Positions 7,949-17,269 of a DNA stretch of 64,000 nt are shown here, in pieces. Positions within the stretch are counted from its first letter, which is position 1; the number at the start of each line of letters is the position of its first letter. Below the pieces are notes generated by a model, which saw only the letters and a list, made by a program, of their open reading frames with translations, did not search any database and was not told where the DNA came from. The DNA is taken from NCBI GenBank assembly GCA_035502855.1, contig DATJTX010000022.1:43926-107925 (forward strand). Reading direction: 5' to 3'. Source of the stretch: Candidatus Baltobacteraceae bacterium. Its GTDB lineage: Bacteria > Vulcanimicrobiota > Vulcanimicrobiia > Vulcanimicrobiales > Vulcanimicrobiaceae. The translations under genes were made by a program, and so were the position numbers.

Positions 7949-9335
7949 CAGCGGGTTGCCTCAAGGCGTGCACCGCGGCCGAGAACTGCTCGCCGCGATC
8001 TTCAGCCGAACTGAACATATCAAAGGAAGCGCAGCCCGGCGAGAGCAGCACCACGTCGCCCGGCGAGGCCAGCTCGCGGGCCGCACCGACCGCATCGATC
8101 ATCGAGGGCGCCCGCACGACCGGAAGCTCGCCCACGTGCTGCGCGATCGCATCGGCCGCCTCGCCGATCGCGACCAACGCCTTCGCGCGCTGGCGAATCG
8201 CCACGCCCATCTCGACGAAGTCGGTGCCTTTGGCGCGCCCGCCGGCGATCAAGACGATCGGCCGGTCGTAGGCGCGCAGCGCCGCCACCACCGAGCCCGG
8301 ATTGGTCGACTTCGAATCGTCGACGTAGAGCACGCGGTCGATCTCGTCGACGTTCTCGAGCCGGTGCGGCATCGCATGAAAGCTCATCACCGCCTCGCGC
8401 ACCGCGCTCGGATCGCAGCCGACCGCGAACGCCGCAAGCAGCGCGGCCATCACGTTTTGCACGTTGTGCGCGCCCGCCAGCGGAATCTCGTTGCGGGCCA
8501 TCAGGGTGATCGGCCGCGGGTCGCCGCTGATCGGCGCGTACACGATGCGATCGTTCTGCAAATAGATCGTGGCGTTGTGATGACGCTCGCCGAGCGTAAA
8601 CCAGAGCTGGCGCGAGCGAATGTTGCGCTCGCTCTTGGTCACGTCGAGATCGGCGACGCGCTCGTCGTCGCGGTTGCCGATGAAGAAATCGCCGAACGCT
8701 TGATTGGCGAAGATGCGGAACTTGGCTTCGGCGTACTCGTCCATCGAATGGTAGCGGTCGAGATGATCGGGCGCGATGTTGAGCAGCACCGCCACGCGCG
8801 GTTTGAACGCGCGAATCGTCTCGAGCTGGAAGGAGCTGACCTCGGCCACGACCCAATCGCTGGTGCGCGCGTCGATAACTTCGTCGATCAGCGGGTTGCC
8901 GATGTTGCCGCCCACGCGCACGTTGTAGCCGCAGGCCCGCAGCAGGTGCCCGATCAGCGCGGTGGTCGTCGACTTGCCTTTGGTTCCGGTGACGGCCACG
9001 ATCGGCGCCTTGCACAGGCGGAACGCGAGTTCGATCTCGCCGAAGACCGGCACGCTGCGGTCTTGCACCGCGCGCACGATCGGCGAGGTGAGCGGTACGC
9101 CCGGCGAGAGCACGGCCGAGGTCAGACGCCCGACGATCGAGTCGAGCGCATCCGGCGCAACAAAGGTGACGCCAAGCGTTTCGATCGCCGTGATCGCCGT
9201 TTCCAACTCGTCGATCGGTTTCTCGTCGGTCGCGTAGACGGTCGCGCCGCGCGAGCGCAACACGCGCACGCAGGCCAGGCCGCTTTTGCCCAACCCGATG
9301 ACGAGAACCGTCTCGCGTGCATCAAAAGTCATCAT
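7941..9335 (-). CDS. murD: UDP-N-acetylmuramoylalanine-D-glutamate ligase
   Basis: This 464-residue Mur ligase adds D-Glu to UDP-MurNAc-L-Ala. The N-terminal Rossmann loop VLVIGLGKSGLA is near residue 10. The ATP loop VTGTKGKSTTTALIGHLL lies near 114-131, NIAPDHLDRYHSM near 183 and YVDDSKSTNPGSVVAAL near 312. The open frame extends further upstream, but ATG 9335-9333 overlaps the mraY TGA (ATGA) and leaves the usual short lead before the Rossmann loop, so I use it. Confidence 0.94.
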   Translation of the reverse strand: MMTFDARETVLVIGLGKSGLACVRVLRSRGATVYATDEKPIDELETAITAIETLGVTFVAPDALDSIVGRLTSAVLSPGVPLTSPIVRAVQDRSVPVFGEIELAFRLCKAPIVAVTGTKGKSTTTALIGHLLRACGYNVRVGGNIGNPLIDEVIDARTSDWVVAEVSSFQLETIRAFKPRVAVLLNIAPDHLDRYHSMDEYAEAKFRIFANQAFGDFFIGNRDDERVADLDVTKSERNIRSRQLWFTLGERHHNATIYLQNDRIVYAPISGDPRPITLMARNEIPLAGAHNVQNVMAALLAAFAVGCDPSAVREAVMSFHAMPHRLENVDEIDRVLYVDDSKSTNPGSVVAALRAYDRPIVLIAGGRAKGTDFVEMGVAIRQRAKALVAIGEAADAIAQHVGELPVVRAPSMIDAVGAARELASPGDVVLLSPGCASFDMFSSAEDRGEQFSAAVHALRQPAGA

Positions 9336-10291
9336 TTTACGAGGATCCATCCGAGTGCGGAGAGGGCCGCCGAGGCGGTCCAAAAGGTCGCGGTCACTTT
9401 GGTCTCGGGCCAACCGCCCAGTTCGAAGTGGTGGTGCAGCGGGCTCATGCGAAAGATCCGCTTGCCGTGCGTGGCCTTGAAATAGGTGACCTGCACGATC
9501 ACCGAGAGCGCCTCGGCGACGAAGACGCCGCCGATCAGAATCAGCAGCAGCATCTCGCCTTCGAGAATCGCGATGCCCGAAAGCAGCGCGCCGAGCGCGA
9601 GCGAGCCGGTATCACCCATGAACAGTTTGGCCGGGTGCACGTTGTAGACGAGAAAACCCAGAGAGGCGCCGATGCCGATCAGCGCGGCGGCGGTCGGGAT
9701 GGCGAGCTTGAGCGAGTACCCGATCGCCACGAAGACCAGCAGCGGTGGAATCATCGTTCCGGTCGCCAGGCCGTCGAGCCCGTCGGTCAGATTGACCGCG
9801 TGGATCGTGCCGGTAACCGCCAGGATACCGAGCACGAGCCAGAGCCAATGCGGCACGGTGAGCGCGAACGTGCCGGCATGGAAGATCACGTCGCGCGGAA
9901 AGATCGCGGTCGTCGCGTCGATCATCCGCAGAAACGCGATCGCCACCAATGCGGTCGCCAGCAATTTGGTGCTCGCGCGCAGGCCGCGGTTGCGTCCGCG
10001 GGTGATGCCGAGCAGATCGTCGATCATCCCGATCGCACCGCAGGCCGCGACGATGAAGATCATCGGTGCGACGAACGGAAACGAGGTGAGACCGCATAAG
10101 AGTAGCATCGGCAAAATGAAGACGATTCCGCCCATCGTGGGCGTACCGGTTTTTACTTGATGCGATTGCGGCGCGTCTTCGTAGGCGAACGCGCGCAGCT
10201 GAAGTGAGCGCAGAATCGGCAGCAGCACGGTGCCGGCGAGAATCGCGATCGCGCAGCTTCCGATGACGAGGATCGAGATGACGCTCAGCAT
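9332..10291 (-). CDS. mraY: MraY, phospho-MurNAc-pentapeptide translocase
   Basis: This 319-residue integral membrane enzyme makes lipid I by moving phospho-MurNAc-pentapeptide onto undecaprenyl phosphate. Motifs are SHQVKTGTPTMGG near 43-55, IDDLLGI near 91 (first catalytic Asp pair) and NLTDGLDGLATGTM near 164. The C-terminal HHHFELGGWPETKV segment is the MraY-specific histidine loop. About ten hydrophobic segments are visible. The ATG at 10291 lies 7 bases inside the upstream CofE-like gene; an upstream in-frame Met would give a longer overlap and is less likely. Confidence 0.94.
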   Translation of the reverse strand: MLSVISILVIGSCAIAILAGTVLLPILRSLQLRAFAYEDAPQSHQVKTGTPTMGGIVFILPMLLLCGLTSFPFVAPMIFIVAACGAIGMIDDLLGITRGRNRGLRASTKLLATALVAIAFLRMIDATTAIFPRDVIFHAGTFALTVPHWLWLVLGILAVTGTIHAVNLTDGLDGLATGTMIPPLLVFVAIGYSLKLAIPTAAALIGIGASLGFLVYNVHPAKLFMGDTGSLALGALLSGIAILEGEMLLLILIGGVFVAEALSVIVQVTYFKATHGKRIFRMSPLHHHFELGGWPETKVTATFWTASAALSALGWILVK

Positions 10292-10959
10292 TGCAGCGGA
10301 TTCGCTCCGGACGCGCGCCACTTCAGCACGACGAGCGGCGTCTGCTCGTCGCCGTTGCCGTGCGGATTATCCAGCAACGCTCGCTCGACCAGCGTGCGAT
10401 CGACGCCGCGCGAGGCGCCCAGCACCTTGGCCTTCTGCAAATCGTTGGCATCGACAACGGCGACGCCGGTGCCGGTCGCGGCGGCGATCGTCTCGCTCAC
10501 GCCGTCGGGGTCGCGCGGCGCCAGTACGATCGCGCGCTCGTAGGGCGGCATCGTGCCGGTGTAGCCGTCGATCGCCGCGATTGCTTCACCGAGCCGTTCG
10601 TAGAAGATCCCCCGTTTGCCGACGATTTTGCCGAGCGCGTTGAGCAGCGCGGCCGAGAAGACGCGCCACGGACCGACCGCGTCGATGACGAGCTGCAGCG
10701 ACTCGGGTTGGCTCACCGTCGCCATCGCGCCGGCACGGCGCGAGAGCGTGTAGGCAAGGCGCGACGGCCGGATGTGTTCGGCCACGACGAATTCACCTTG
10801 GGCGATCGCGACCGCGGTTTCGGAGATCGCGATCACGTCGCCGGTGCGGGCGATGCCGTGCACGGCGGCGGCGACGAGCGCGGCGAGGTCGTCACCGACG
10901 CGCACGACGCGCGTTCGAACCGGAAGAGCAACCACTCCTGGAATGCGCGTCAACGTCAA
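10285..10959 (-). CDS. CofE-like (coenzyme F420-0:L-glutamate ligase family) protein in dcw operon
   Basis: This 224-residue protein fits the F420-ligase family pattern. It starts TRIPGVVALPVRTRVVRVGDDLAAL across a short gap, then has GDVIAISETAVAIAQGEF and, further on, IVLAPRDPDGVSETIAAATG and VAVVDANDLQKAKVLGAS. CofE ligases add glutamates to coenzyme F420-0 through a GTP-dependent gamma-glutamyl amide bond. The probable start is a TTG at 10959-10957 that overlaps the murF TGA as TTGA; a TTG at 10953 and a GTG at 10935 are alternatives. Its 3' end overlaps mraY. No other F420 gene is in the window, so the substrate is open. A second amide ligase between murF and mraY could act on F420 or on a cell wall intermediate. 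Confidence 0.6.
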   Translation of the reverse strand: MTLTRIPGVVALPVRTRVVRVGDDLAALVAAAVHGIARTGDVIAISETAVAIAQGEFVVAEHIRPSRLAYTLSRRAGAMATVSQPESLQLVIDAVGPWRVFSAALLNALGKIVGKRGIFYERLGEAIAAIDGYTGTMPPYERAIVLAPRDPDGVSETIAAATGTGVAVVDANDLQKAKVLGASRGVDRTLVERALLDNPHGNGDEQTPLVVLKWRASGANPLQC

Positions 10960-12335
10960 CGGCGTAAGTCCTCGACGATCTCCTCCAACTTGTACTTGCG
11001 CGAACCCTTCAACAGCACCGCATCCCCGGCGCGCGTGTGATCGCGCACCCACTGGGCTGCTTGTTCGTTGGTCACGAACGGCACGATGCGCTCGGAGGGC
11101 AGGCCGGCGCTGCGCGCACCCAATGCCAATTCGCCCGCGAACTCGCCGCCGACCAGCATTACGTCCACCTTGGTGGCCGCGGCGTGGCTGCCGACCCGGC
11201 GGTGCAAGTCAGCCGCTCCCTCGCCAAGCTCGGCCATGCTTGCGAGCAACGCGATGCGGCGCGCCGCATCTTCGCCGGCGAAGGCATCGAGCGCCGCCAT
11301 CATCCCGGCTGCATTCGCGTTGTACGCGTCGTAGATCAGCGTCACGCCGTTCTCGAGTTCGATGCGTTCGTACCGGCCGTGCGGCAGCTCGATCTCGGCG
11401 ACCGCGGGCGCGATCTGCATCGGCTCGACGCCGAGCTCGACCGCAGCGGCGATCGCGGCGGCAAGATTGGCGCGATTGTGCGCACCGGGCACGCGCGCGT
11501 CGACATCGTAGGTGTGCTCGCGCTCGCCGTCGATCTCGATCCATTGCCGTGAGCCGATGAGCGCGGTGACGCGCCCGTACATCGGCACGTTCTCGCCCGG
11601 ACCGCCGGTGAAGAACCAGTGCGGCGGCGCCGAGAGCGAGGGGGCGCGCCTGATCGAGGCCACGTCTTGCGCGTTGAGGACGGCCCGCGCTCCGGTTGAA
11701 AAGAGCGCCCACTTCGTGATCTCGAGCCGCTCGCGCGAACCCATGATCTCCAGATGCGCGTCGCCGATGTTGGTGAGGATCGCTACGTCGGGCCGGGCCG
11801 CGCGCACCAGCTTTTCGATATCGCCGTAGTGCCGCGCGCCCATCTCGATCACCAGCACGTCGTGCTCGGCGCCCTCGGCGGCGAGCAGGACCTTGCTCAC
11901 GCCGATCTCGTTGTTCTCGTTGGCCGGCGTGGAAAGCACCCGCGCGCCGTAGCGCAGTGCGAGCAGTTGCGCGGCAAACGCCTTGGTCGTCGTCTTGCCG
12001 GCGCTGCCCGTGATCGCGAGCACGCTGCCGGCGAACCGGTTGCGGGCGGCGGCGGCCAGGGCCAGCAGCGCATCGAGGGTGCTCTCGACCACGATCGTCG
12101 CGATCCCGGGAATCACCGCGTCGGGATCGTCGACGATCAGCGCGGTTGCGCCGCGTTCGACGGCGTCTTGCGTGTAGAGGTTGCCGTCGAACCGTTGCCC
12201 GCGCAGCGCGAGAAAGGCTTGGCCCGGTTCGAGCGTGCGCGTATCGGTCGAGATCTCGATCCGTTCGGGCGCACGCTCGATCTCGAAGATCACGCCGTGC
12301 GTCACTTTGGCCGCTTCGTCGAACGGCAGTTTCAT
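10956..12335 (-). CDS. murF: UDP-MurNAc-tripeptide-D-Ala-D-Ala ligase
   Basis: This 459-residue Mur ligase adds D-Ala-D-Ala to UDP-MurNAc-tripeptide. ISTDTRTLEPGQAFLALRG near 26-44 is the UDP-binding N-domain motif. The ATP loop is AITGSAGKTTTKAF near 106. ANENNEIGVSKVLL near 136, MGARHYGDIEKL near 163 and TNIGDAHLEIMGS near 180 are family markers. LIYDAYNANAAGMMAALD near 316 matches the MurF DAYNANP-type signature. The chosen ATG at 12335 overlaps the murE TGA as ATGA; the longer open frame is a shadow over murE. Confidence 0.94.
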   Translation of the reverse strand: MKLPFDEAAKVTHGVIFEIERAPERIEISTDTRTLEPGQAFLALRGQRFDGNLYTQDAVERGATALIVDDPDAVIPGIATIVVESTLDALLALAAAARNRFAGSVLAITGSAGKTTTKAFAAQLLALRYGARVLSTPANENNEIGVSKVLLAAEGAEHDVLVIEMGARHYGDIEKLVRAARPDVAILTNIGDAHLEIMGSRERLEITKWALFSTGARAVLNAQDVASIRRAPSLSAPPHWFFTGGPGENVPMYGRVTALIGSRQWIEIDGEREHTYDVDARVPGAHNRANLAAAIAAAVELGVEPMQIAPAVAEIELPHGRYERIELENGVTLIYDAYNANAAGMMAALDAFAGEDAARRIALLASMAELGEGAADLHRRVGSHAAATKVDVMLVGGEFAGELALGARSAGLPSERIVPFVTNEQAAQWVRDHTRAGDAVLLKGSRKYKLEEIVEDLRR

Positions 12336-13783
12336 GCGTGCGCACCCCGCGCCGCCAGCGCCTCGCGCGCGACTTCGACGTCGTCGAAGGGCAACGTTTG
12401 CGTGCCGATGATCTGGTAGGTTTCGTGCCCCTTGCCGGCGATCAGCACCACGTCGCCCGGACCGGCCTCTTCGATCGCGCGGTGAATCGCGGCGCGCCGG
12501 TCGACCTGACTGACGTGCGGATGCGCACCGATGCCGGTCTCGATCTCGGCGACGATGGCTTCGGGCGATTCGCTGCGCGGATTGTCGCTGGTGACGTAGA
12601 TGCGGTCCGCGTACGCCGCCGCGACGCGTCCCATTTGCGGACGTTTGCCGCGGTCGCGATCGCCGCCGCAGCCGAAGACGACGGCCAGCGCGCGCGGAGC
12701 GGTCTCGCGCAGCGCGATCAGCGCGTTCTCGAGCGAATCGGGCGTGTGCGAGTAGTCGACCACCACGTCGATGTCGCCGCCGTTCACGTGCTCCATGCGG
12801 CCCGGCACGCGCTCGAGCGCATCCAACCCGTGCGCGCACGTCTCCAGATCGAGATCCAACGAGCGCGCGACACCGATCGCCGCCAGCGCGTTCGCGACGT
12901 TGAACATGCCGGGAAGGTGAACCCGCATCGGCACGCCGTCGACGTCGAATGTGCTGCCCGATGCGCTCGGTTCGATCGTGCGCGCCGTAATATCCGCGTT
13001 GCCGTGCAGCGAGTAGCTGAGGGTGGGAATACGGCGGCGCACGTCGGGCAGCCAGCGCGCGCCGTACTCATCGTCAACGTTGAGCACCGCGGCCGCCGCC
13101 ATGGTGAAGAGCCGCCGCTTCGCCGCCGCGTAGGCTTCGAGCGTTTGATGAAAATCGAGGTGATCGCGGGTAATGTTGGTCAACGCGGCGACTTTGAAAC
13201 GCACGTCTTCGACGCGATCGAGTGCCAGCGCGTGCGAGCTGACCTCCATCGCGACCGCCCACGCTCCGAGTTCGCGCATCTGCGCGAGCAAGCCGTGCAG
13301 CTCGGGCGGCAGCGGTGTCGTATTCTCGAGCGTCCAGTTGTGCTCGCGAAACTGCGCGCCGACCGTGCCGATCACGCCGCACGGACGGCCCGAGGCTTCG
13401 AGGATCGCCGCGATCATGCGCGTGGTGGTGGTCTTGCCGTTGGTACCGGTAACGCCGAGCACGTCGAGCGCGCGCGAGGGGTCGTCGAAGAAAGCAGCGG
13501 CGATCGTCGAGAGCGCGCGGCGCGTATCGGGGACGTGAATTGCGCTGACGCTCACCGGCACGGCGAGCGCGTGCGCCGCTTCAACCACGACCGCGACCGC
13601 GCCGGCAGCGATCGCGCGCTGCACGAACGCGTGACCGTCGGTGTGTTCGCCGGGCATCGCGACGAACAACGCGCCGGGCGTGACCCGGCGCGAATCGATC
13701 TCGATGCTGCTGATCTCGCGCGAGCGTTCGCCGATGACCTGCGTGCTCGCGGGTAAGCGCGCGACGATACGATCGAGCGTCAT
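12332..13783 (-). CDS. murE: UDP-MurNAc-L-Ala-D-Glu:meso-diaminopimelate ligase
   Basis: This 483-residue Mur ligase adds the third stem-peptide residue. IEIDSRRVTPGALFVAMPG near 27-45 is the N-terminal motif. The ATP loop is LGVTGTNGKTTTTRMIA near 109-125 and TNITRDHLDFH lies near 182. The specificity motif DNPRSE near 402 is the form known for meso-diaminopimelate enzymes rather than lysine ones, so the organism probably has DAP-type peptidoglycan. The start ATG overlaps the ftsI TGA as ATGA. Confidence 0.95.
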   Translation of the reverse strand: MTLDRIVARLPASTQVIGERSREISSIEIDSRRVTPGALFVAMPGEHTDGHAFVQRAIAAGAVAVVVEAAHALAVPVSVSAIHVPDTRRALSTIAAAFFDDPSRALDVLGVTGTNGKTTTTRMIAAILEASGRPCGVIGTVGAQFREHNWTLENTTPLPPELHGLLAQMRELGAWAVAMEVSSHALALDRVEDVRFKVAALTNITRDHLDFHQTLEAYAAAKRRLFTMAAAAVLNVDDEYGARWLPDVRRRIPTLSYSLHGNADITARTIEPSASGSTFDVDGVPMRVHLPGMFNVANALAAIGVARSLDLDLETCAHGLDALERVPGRMEHVNGGDIDVVVDYSHTPDSLENALIALRETAPRALAVVFGCGGDRDRGKRPQMGRVAAAYADRIYVTSDNPRSESPEAIVAEIETGIGAHPHVSQVDRRAAIHRAIEEAGPGDVVLIAGKGHETYQIIGTQTLPFDDVEVAREALAARGAHA

Positions 13784-15510
13784 GGCAAGACACCCGCGTG
13801 CAGCATCGCTTCGCGCGCGATCCGTGCGAAGACCGGGCCCGCGATCTCGCTGCCGTAGTACATGCCCTGCGGATCTTCGATCTTGACGTAGATGACGTAA
13901 CGCGGATGCTGGTAGGGAATCATGCCGATGAACGATGCGGCGTAGTGACCGGGCGCGTATTGCCCATCGACGACCATCTGCGCGGTGCCGGTCTTGCCGG
14001 CGGTGGTGTAGCCGGGAATCTGCGCGACGAAACGGCCGGTTCCGTGGGTGACGACCGAACGCAGCATCGCGCGCAGCTCGGCGGCGATCTTTTCGGAGAA
14101 GACGCGGTGTTCGACCTCGGGCGGATATTGGTAGATGATCTTGCCCCGCTGATCTTCGATGGCACGCACGATGCGCGGGCGCATCAGCAAGCCGCCGTTC
14201 GCGATCGCGCAGTAGTAACGCGCCATTGCGATCGGCGTGACCGAAACGCCTTGGCCGAACGACATCGTGGGCAGCGAGAGTTCGCTCCACTGATCGGGCG
14301 AGGGGACGATGCCGGGGCTCTCACCTGGGAGTTCGATATCGGTCGGCGAGCCGAATCCCGCCTTGCGTTCCATACTATAGAAGTTCTGTGCTCCGGTCGC
14401 GAGGCCCACTTCGGCCGCGCCCACGTTGTGGGAATACTCGACGATCTCGCCCAACGTTTCGGTGTCGCCGGTTATCGGCATGTCGTCGTCGGCGTTGTGG
14501 ATCGTGTGGCCGTCGATGGTGATGGCGTCGCGGGCCGGGAAGCGCGTCTGCAGGGTGACGCGGCCCGAGGTGAGCGCCGCCGCCGCGGTGACCAGCTTGT
14601 AGGTGGAGCCCGGCTCGTAGGTGTCGACGACGGCGCGGTCTTCGTAATCGCGCGCCGGGTACTTCCAGAAATGGTTCGGATCGAAGTGCGGGATGTTGGC
14701 CATCGCCAAGATCTCGCCGGTCCACGGATCCATCACGATCGCGGTACCGTCCTTCGCGTGCGACTTCGCGACTTCTTGATCGAGCGCTTCTTCGGTGACG
14801 AACTGCAAGTACGAGTCGACGGTGAGTTCAAGGGAGAGACCGGGCTGCGCCGGCGTGATCACGTGCTCGTGACCGAAGGGAATCGGCCGGCCGAAATCGT
14901 CGGTTTCGAGCGTGACCTGCCCGGACTGTCCGCGCAAGAGCGAATCGAATTCGTATTCGAGGCCGTCGAGGCCGTTCTCGTCGGTGCCGACGAAGCCGAG
15001 AATGGTGGAGAGCATGTCGCCGACCATGTCGATGCGCTTGCCGGTGACTTCTTCTTTGAGCTGAACGCCGCCGCCGAGATTTGCCGCGCGGACCCGCTGC
15101 GCCAGCTCGACCGGAATCTTGCGCGCGATCCACACGAACCAAAGCGATTTATCGTGCAGGTCGGCGACGATCGAGGGATCGAGTTTGCCGAAGATCGCTT
15201 CGAGCTTGGCAACGGTGGCGTCGGGATCGGTGAGGTCGCGCGGCACGGCGTAGACGCTCTCGGAGGGGAGAGAGCGCACCAGCACCGTGCCGTTTCGATC
15301 GGCAATGAAACCGCGGCGCGCGAAGACTTCGACCGTGTTGGAGTCTTGCGCGAGCGCTTCGCGAGCGAGCTTGGGTCCGTCGATGACTTGTACGAGATAG
15401 AGACGGATGCCGAGGTAACCCGCCATCGCGAGACAGAGATAGAAAAACAGCTTCGCGCGCATCGGAGCGATACGCGCGAAGGCCCGGTTGTGGAGCACCG
15501 TGCGCGCCAC
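13780..15510 (-). CDS. ftsI: Class B penicillin-binding protein, FtsI-like transpeptidase
   Basis: This 576-residue division transpeptidase has one N-terminal membrane segment (KLFFYLCLAMAGYLGIRLYL near 20-39), a PBP dimerisation domain and a transpeptidase domain. The three active-site motifs are present: STYK in YEPGSTYKLV near 306, SHN in EYSHNVGAAEVG near 366 and KTGT in TAGKTGTAQMV near 501. There is no C-terminal PASTA domain. It should cross-link the septal glycan made by FtsW. It begins 11 bases after the ftsL-like gene and its TGA overlaps the murE ATG. Confidence 0.93.
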   Translation of the reverse strand: MARTVLHNRAFARIAPMRAKLFFYLCLAMAGYLGIRLYLVQVIDGPKLAREALAQDSNTVEVFARRGFIADRNGTVLVRSLPSESVYAVPRDLTDPDATVAKLEAIFGKLDPSIVADLHDKSLWFVWIARKIPVELAQRVRAANLGGGVQLKEEVTGKRIDMVGDMLSTILGFVGTDENGLDGLEYEFDSLLRGQSGQVTLETDDFGRPIPFGHEHVITPAQPGLSLELTVDSYLQFVTEEALDQEVAKSHAKDGTAIVMDPWTGEILAMANIPHFDPNHFWKYPARDYEDRAVVDTYEPGSTYKLVTAAAALTSGRVTLQTRFPARDAITIDGHTIHNADDDMPITGDTETLGEIVEYSHNVGAAEVGLATGAQNFYSMERKAGFGSPTDIELPGESPGIVPSPDQWSELSLPTMSFGQGVSVTPIAMARYYCAIANGGLLMRPRIVRAIEDQRGKIIYQYPPEVEHRVFSEKIAAELRAMLRSVVTHGTGRFVAQIPGYTTAGKTGTAQMVVDGQYAPGHYAASFIGMIPYQHPRYVIYVKIEDPQGMYYGSEIAGPVFARIAREAMLHAGVLP

Positions 15511-15521
15511 GCGTTAGCTCC

Positions 15522-15926
15522 TTAGAACCAAGCGGCGATCGTGTCGAAGAGCGGGATCTTCGATTTCGCGACCGTGGCCGGCGGTTCGATCCGCACCACG
15601 GCGAAGGTTTGCGCATCGTGCATGTTGAGCTTGGCCGCGATCGCGGCGAGCCGTTCTTCGGAGCTGGCTTGCGCGATCGCATCATCGAGCCGCGCGGTCT
15701 GTTCTTGCAGCACGTCGCGCTGGTGCTGCGCCTTATCGAGCGCGTAGCTGAGACTGGTGACGTTGGAGAGCAGCGCCAGATAGCCCATCAGCGCAACCAG
15801 CGCGATCGAGAGGCCGCCGGCGATGCGCACGATCGCGCCGTAGCGCGCGCGGGTGTTCTTGACGATGCGCGTTTGGGTGGCGGTGCGGGCGCTGCGCGGA
15901 TTGCGGATGCGTTGTGGCGCTACCAT
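15522..15926 (-). CDS. ftsL: FtsL-like bitopic division protein
   Basis: This 134-residue protein has a basic cytoplasmic N-terminus (about residues 1-29), one membrane segment (IAGGLSIALVALMGYLALL near 35-53) and a predicted coiled coil rich in Leu, Gln and Glu near 60-100. The architecture and the place between rsmH and ftsI are those of FtsL, a scaffold of the FtsQLB-FtsWI complex. Primary sequence conservation in this family is low, so the call rests on topology and synteny. ATG 15926 overlaps the rsmH stop as TAATG. Confidence 0.8.
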   Translation of the reverse strand: MVAPQRIRNPRSARTATQTRIVKNTRARYGAIVRIAGGLSIALVALMGYLALLSNVTSLSYALDKAQHQRDVLQEQTARLDDAIAQASSEERLAAIAAKLNMHDAQTFAVVRIEPPATVAKSKIPLFDTIAAWF

Positions 15927-16798
15927 TAGCTTGCTTTCCGTTGGGCGGCGCGCAGCTTGGCGCTGCGGGCGCGGGGATTCTCGGCCGTCTCGTGCTCATC
16001 GGGCACGAGCGGCTTGCGCGTGAGAACCTCGAGGCGCTCGTCGTCGCGAAAGGTTTGCTTCACGATGCGATCCTCGAGCGAGTGGAAGCTGATGACGACG
16101 ATGCGACCGGCGTCGCGCAGCGAGTCGATCGCGCCGGCCAGACCCTCGCGCAGCGCGCCGAGTTCGTCGTTGACCGCGATGCGCAGCGCTTGGAAGACGC
16201 GCGTGGCGGGATGGATGCGCTCCCTCTTCCCAGGCCGGCGCATCACGCCCGCCACGAACTGTGCGAATTCGAGGGTGGTTTTCGGCAGGCGGCCGGCGCT
16301 GCGCCGTTCGACGAGCGCGTGCGCGATGCGGCGCGCCGCGCGCTCTTCGCCGTAGTTGAAGAAGATGTCGGCGAGTTCGCGTTCGCTGGCGGTAGCGAGG
16401 ACGTCGTAGGCGCTGCGGCCTTCGTACGGATTCATTCGCATATCGAGCGGCGCCGACTCACGAAACGAGAAGCCGCGCTGCGCATTATCGAGCTGCATCG
16501 ACGAAACTCCCAAATCGAAGAGCACTCCGTCGATCTGCGCCACCCCGCAGTCGGCCAAGACGCGACGAAGTTCCGAGAAATTCGCATGGACGAAGGTAAA
16601 CGATGGATGCGTGATGGTGTGCGCTCGCGCAATCGCGTCCGGATCGGCATCGAGCGCGATCAATCGGCCGGTCTGCAAACGCGAGAGGATCGCTCGCGAG
16701 TGCCCACCCGCACCGAAGGTCGCATCGACGTACGTCCCATCCGGCCGGATCGCCAAATAATCGATCGCCGCATCGAGCAAGACCGAGACGTGACTCAT
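15926..16798 (-). CDS. rsmH: 16S rRNA (cytosine1402-N4)-methyltransferase
   Basis: This 290-residue RsmH (MraW) is an AdoMet-dependent enzyme that methylates C1402 in the ribosomal P site. The AdoMet motif YVDATFGAGGHSRAIL is near 20-35. GVLFDLGVSSMQLDNAQRGFSF spans about 94-115. IVVISFHSLEDRIVKQTF near 233 is the family signature. It starts 12 bases after the mraZ stop, as in most dcw clusters. Confidence 0.95.
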   Translation of the reverse strand: MSHVSVLLDAAIDYLAIRPDGTYVDATFGAGGHSRAILSRLQTGRLIALDADPDAIARAHTITHPSFTFVHANFSELRRVLADCGVAQIDGVLFDLGVSSMQLDNAQRGFSFRESAPLDMRMNPYEGRSAYDVLATASERELADIFFNYGEERAARRIAHALVERRSAGRLPKTTLEFAQFVAGVMRRPGKRERIHPATRVFQALRIAVNDELGALREGLAGAIDSLRDAGRIVVISFHSLEDRIVKQTFRDDERLEVLTRKPLVPDEHETAENPRARSAKLRAAQRKAS

Positions 16799-16810
16799 GG
16801 AGGCATCCCA

Positions 16811-17254
16811 TCAGAAGAGCCCGAGGTCGGCCATGAAATCGGCGACCTCGCCCTCCGGCGCGGCGTGCGCGGAATATTGTTCTTTCGCCCAGATCTCGAC
16901 GCGGGTGAGCGCGCCGATGGAGACGACGTCGCGATCGATCGACGCGTAGCCGCGCTGTGCGGCTGGGATCAGCAGGCGCCCTTGCGCATCGCACGCCACT
17001 TCCTCTGTATGTGCGAAGATGTTGCGCACGATGCGGCGGAAGCGCTCATCCTTGCGCGGAGCCTCCTCCAGGCGCGTGCAGAACTCGGCCCAGGTGACGC
17101 TGGGGTAGAGCGCGAGGCATGGCTCGGGCTGGGCAATCGTGATGACGAAGCCCGCTCCAAGCCGTTCCCGAAAGCGCGCGGGGACGATGAGGCGCCCCTT
17201 CTCATCGAGGGCATGCTCCACCGAACCCGTAAAGCGCGGCAGCTCCGCGTGCAA
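16811..17254 (-). CDS. mraZ: MraZ, transcriptional regulator of the dcw operon
   Basis: This protein has two AbrB-like SpoVT/MraZ domains: FTGSVEHALDEKGRLIVPARFRERLG at the N-terminus (split here only by description) and EEVACDAQGRLLIPAAQRGYA near residue 85. MraZ binds repeated sites in its own promoter and represses the operon. I choose the TTG at 17254 (147 residues) because GGGGGAGGG lies 3 bases before it and because the predicted transcript starts near 17287. The GTG codons at 17275 and 17272 lie inside the operator and have no ribosome site. The alternative start adds seven residues. Confidence 0.9.
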   Translation of the reverse strand: MHAELPRFTGSVEHALDEKGRLIVPARFRERLGAGFVITIAQPEPCLALYPSVTWAEFCTRLEEAPRKDERFRRIVRNIFAHTEEVACDAQGRLLIPAAQRGYASIDRDVVSIGALTRVEIWAKEQYSAHAAPEGEVADFMADLGLF

Positions 17255-17269
17255 GGTCCCTCCCCCAGC

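Noticed and set aside
12336..12839. Longer murF reading frame starting inside murE
   Set aside because: The extra 167 residues are an Arg/Ala-rich shadow. ATG 12335 gives a normal MurF and an ATGA overlap.
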